Of a stretch of DNA of 5,497 bases, positions 5,435-5,497 are shown one piece after another. The position numbers were made by a program, and so were the translations under genes. The stretch lies in contig JBBCJM010000037.1 of assembly GCA_037190175.1 (NCBI GenBank), positions 1 through 5,497 of the forward strand. Direction: 5' to 3'. Source of the DNA: JBBCJM01 sp037190175. GTDB taxonomy: Bacteria > Pseudomonadota > Alphaproteobacteria > Rhodobacterales > Rhodobacteraceae. Under the pieces are notes generated by a model. That model searched no databases and was not told where the DNA came from. It saw only the letters and a list, made by a program, of their open reading frames with translations. Every line of letters begins with the position of its first letter. Within the stretch, counting starts at the first letter, position 1.

Positions 5435-5497
<63 letters not shown>

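Overview
This 5,497-base window is very GC-rich, with almost every third codon position G or C. It looks like an alphaproteobacterium of the Rhodobacterales (Rhodobacter/Paracoccus-like). That placement rests on base composition, the style of the leaders and intergenic sequence, and the gene families; it is not proven by a marker gene. The last 59 bases are an uninterrupted run of G, most likely a sequencing or assembly artefact at a contig end, so the window should be treated as a draft contig.

Layout from left to right: (1) the C-terminal end of an unrecognised + strand gene (1-273). (2) A 151-base convergent intergenic stretch holding a 21-base near-perfect palindrome and a strong GC hairpin. 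(3) A complete argE-type M20 deacetylase on the - strand (425-1576). (4) A 158-base divergent promoter region with a LysR-type T-N11-A dyad. (5) A complete PuuC-like aldehyde dehydrogenase on the + strand (1735-3234). (6) A 105-base gap with a 40-base hairpin. (7) A LysR-type regulator on the + strand, most likely starting at a TTG (3340-4260). (8) A - strand gene (4257-5414) that overlaps the regulator tail to tail by four bases and encodes an unusual fusion: an N-terminal flavin reductase (FMN-binding split barrel) joined to a C-terminal LysR-type effector-binding domain with no DNA-binding helix-turn-helix. (9) The poly-G run.

ArgE produces ornithine, the precursor of putrescine, and PuuC-like enzymes oxidise aldehydes from putrescine or related amine breakdown, so the two divergent genes fit a nitrogen/amine theme. 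The LysR-type protein is the obvious candidate regulator of the divergent promoters. The most interesting object is the flavin reductase/effector-domain fusion. Its C-terminal half is visibly paralogous to the ligand-binding half of the neighbouring LysR protein, with 14 of 18 identical residues in one block. I infer that one ligand may control both transcription, through the LysR protein, and reduced-flavin supply, through the fusion. A partner monooxygenase would be expected but is not in the window.
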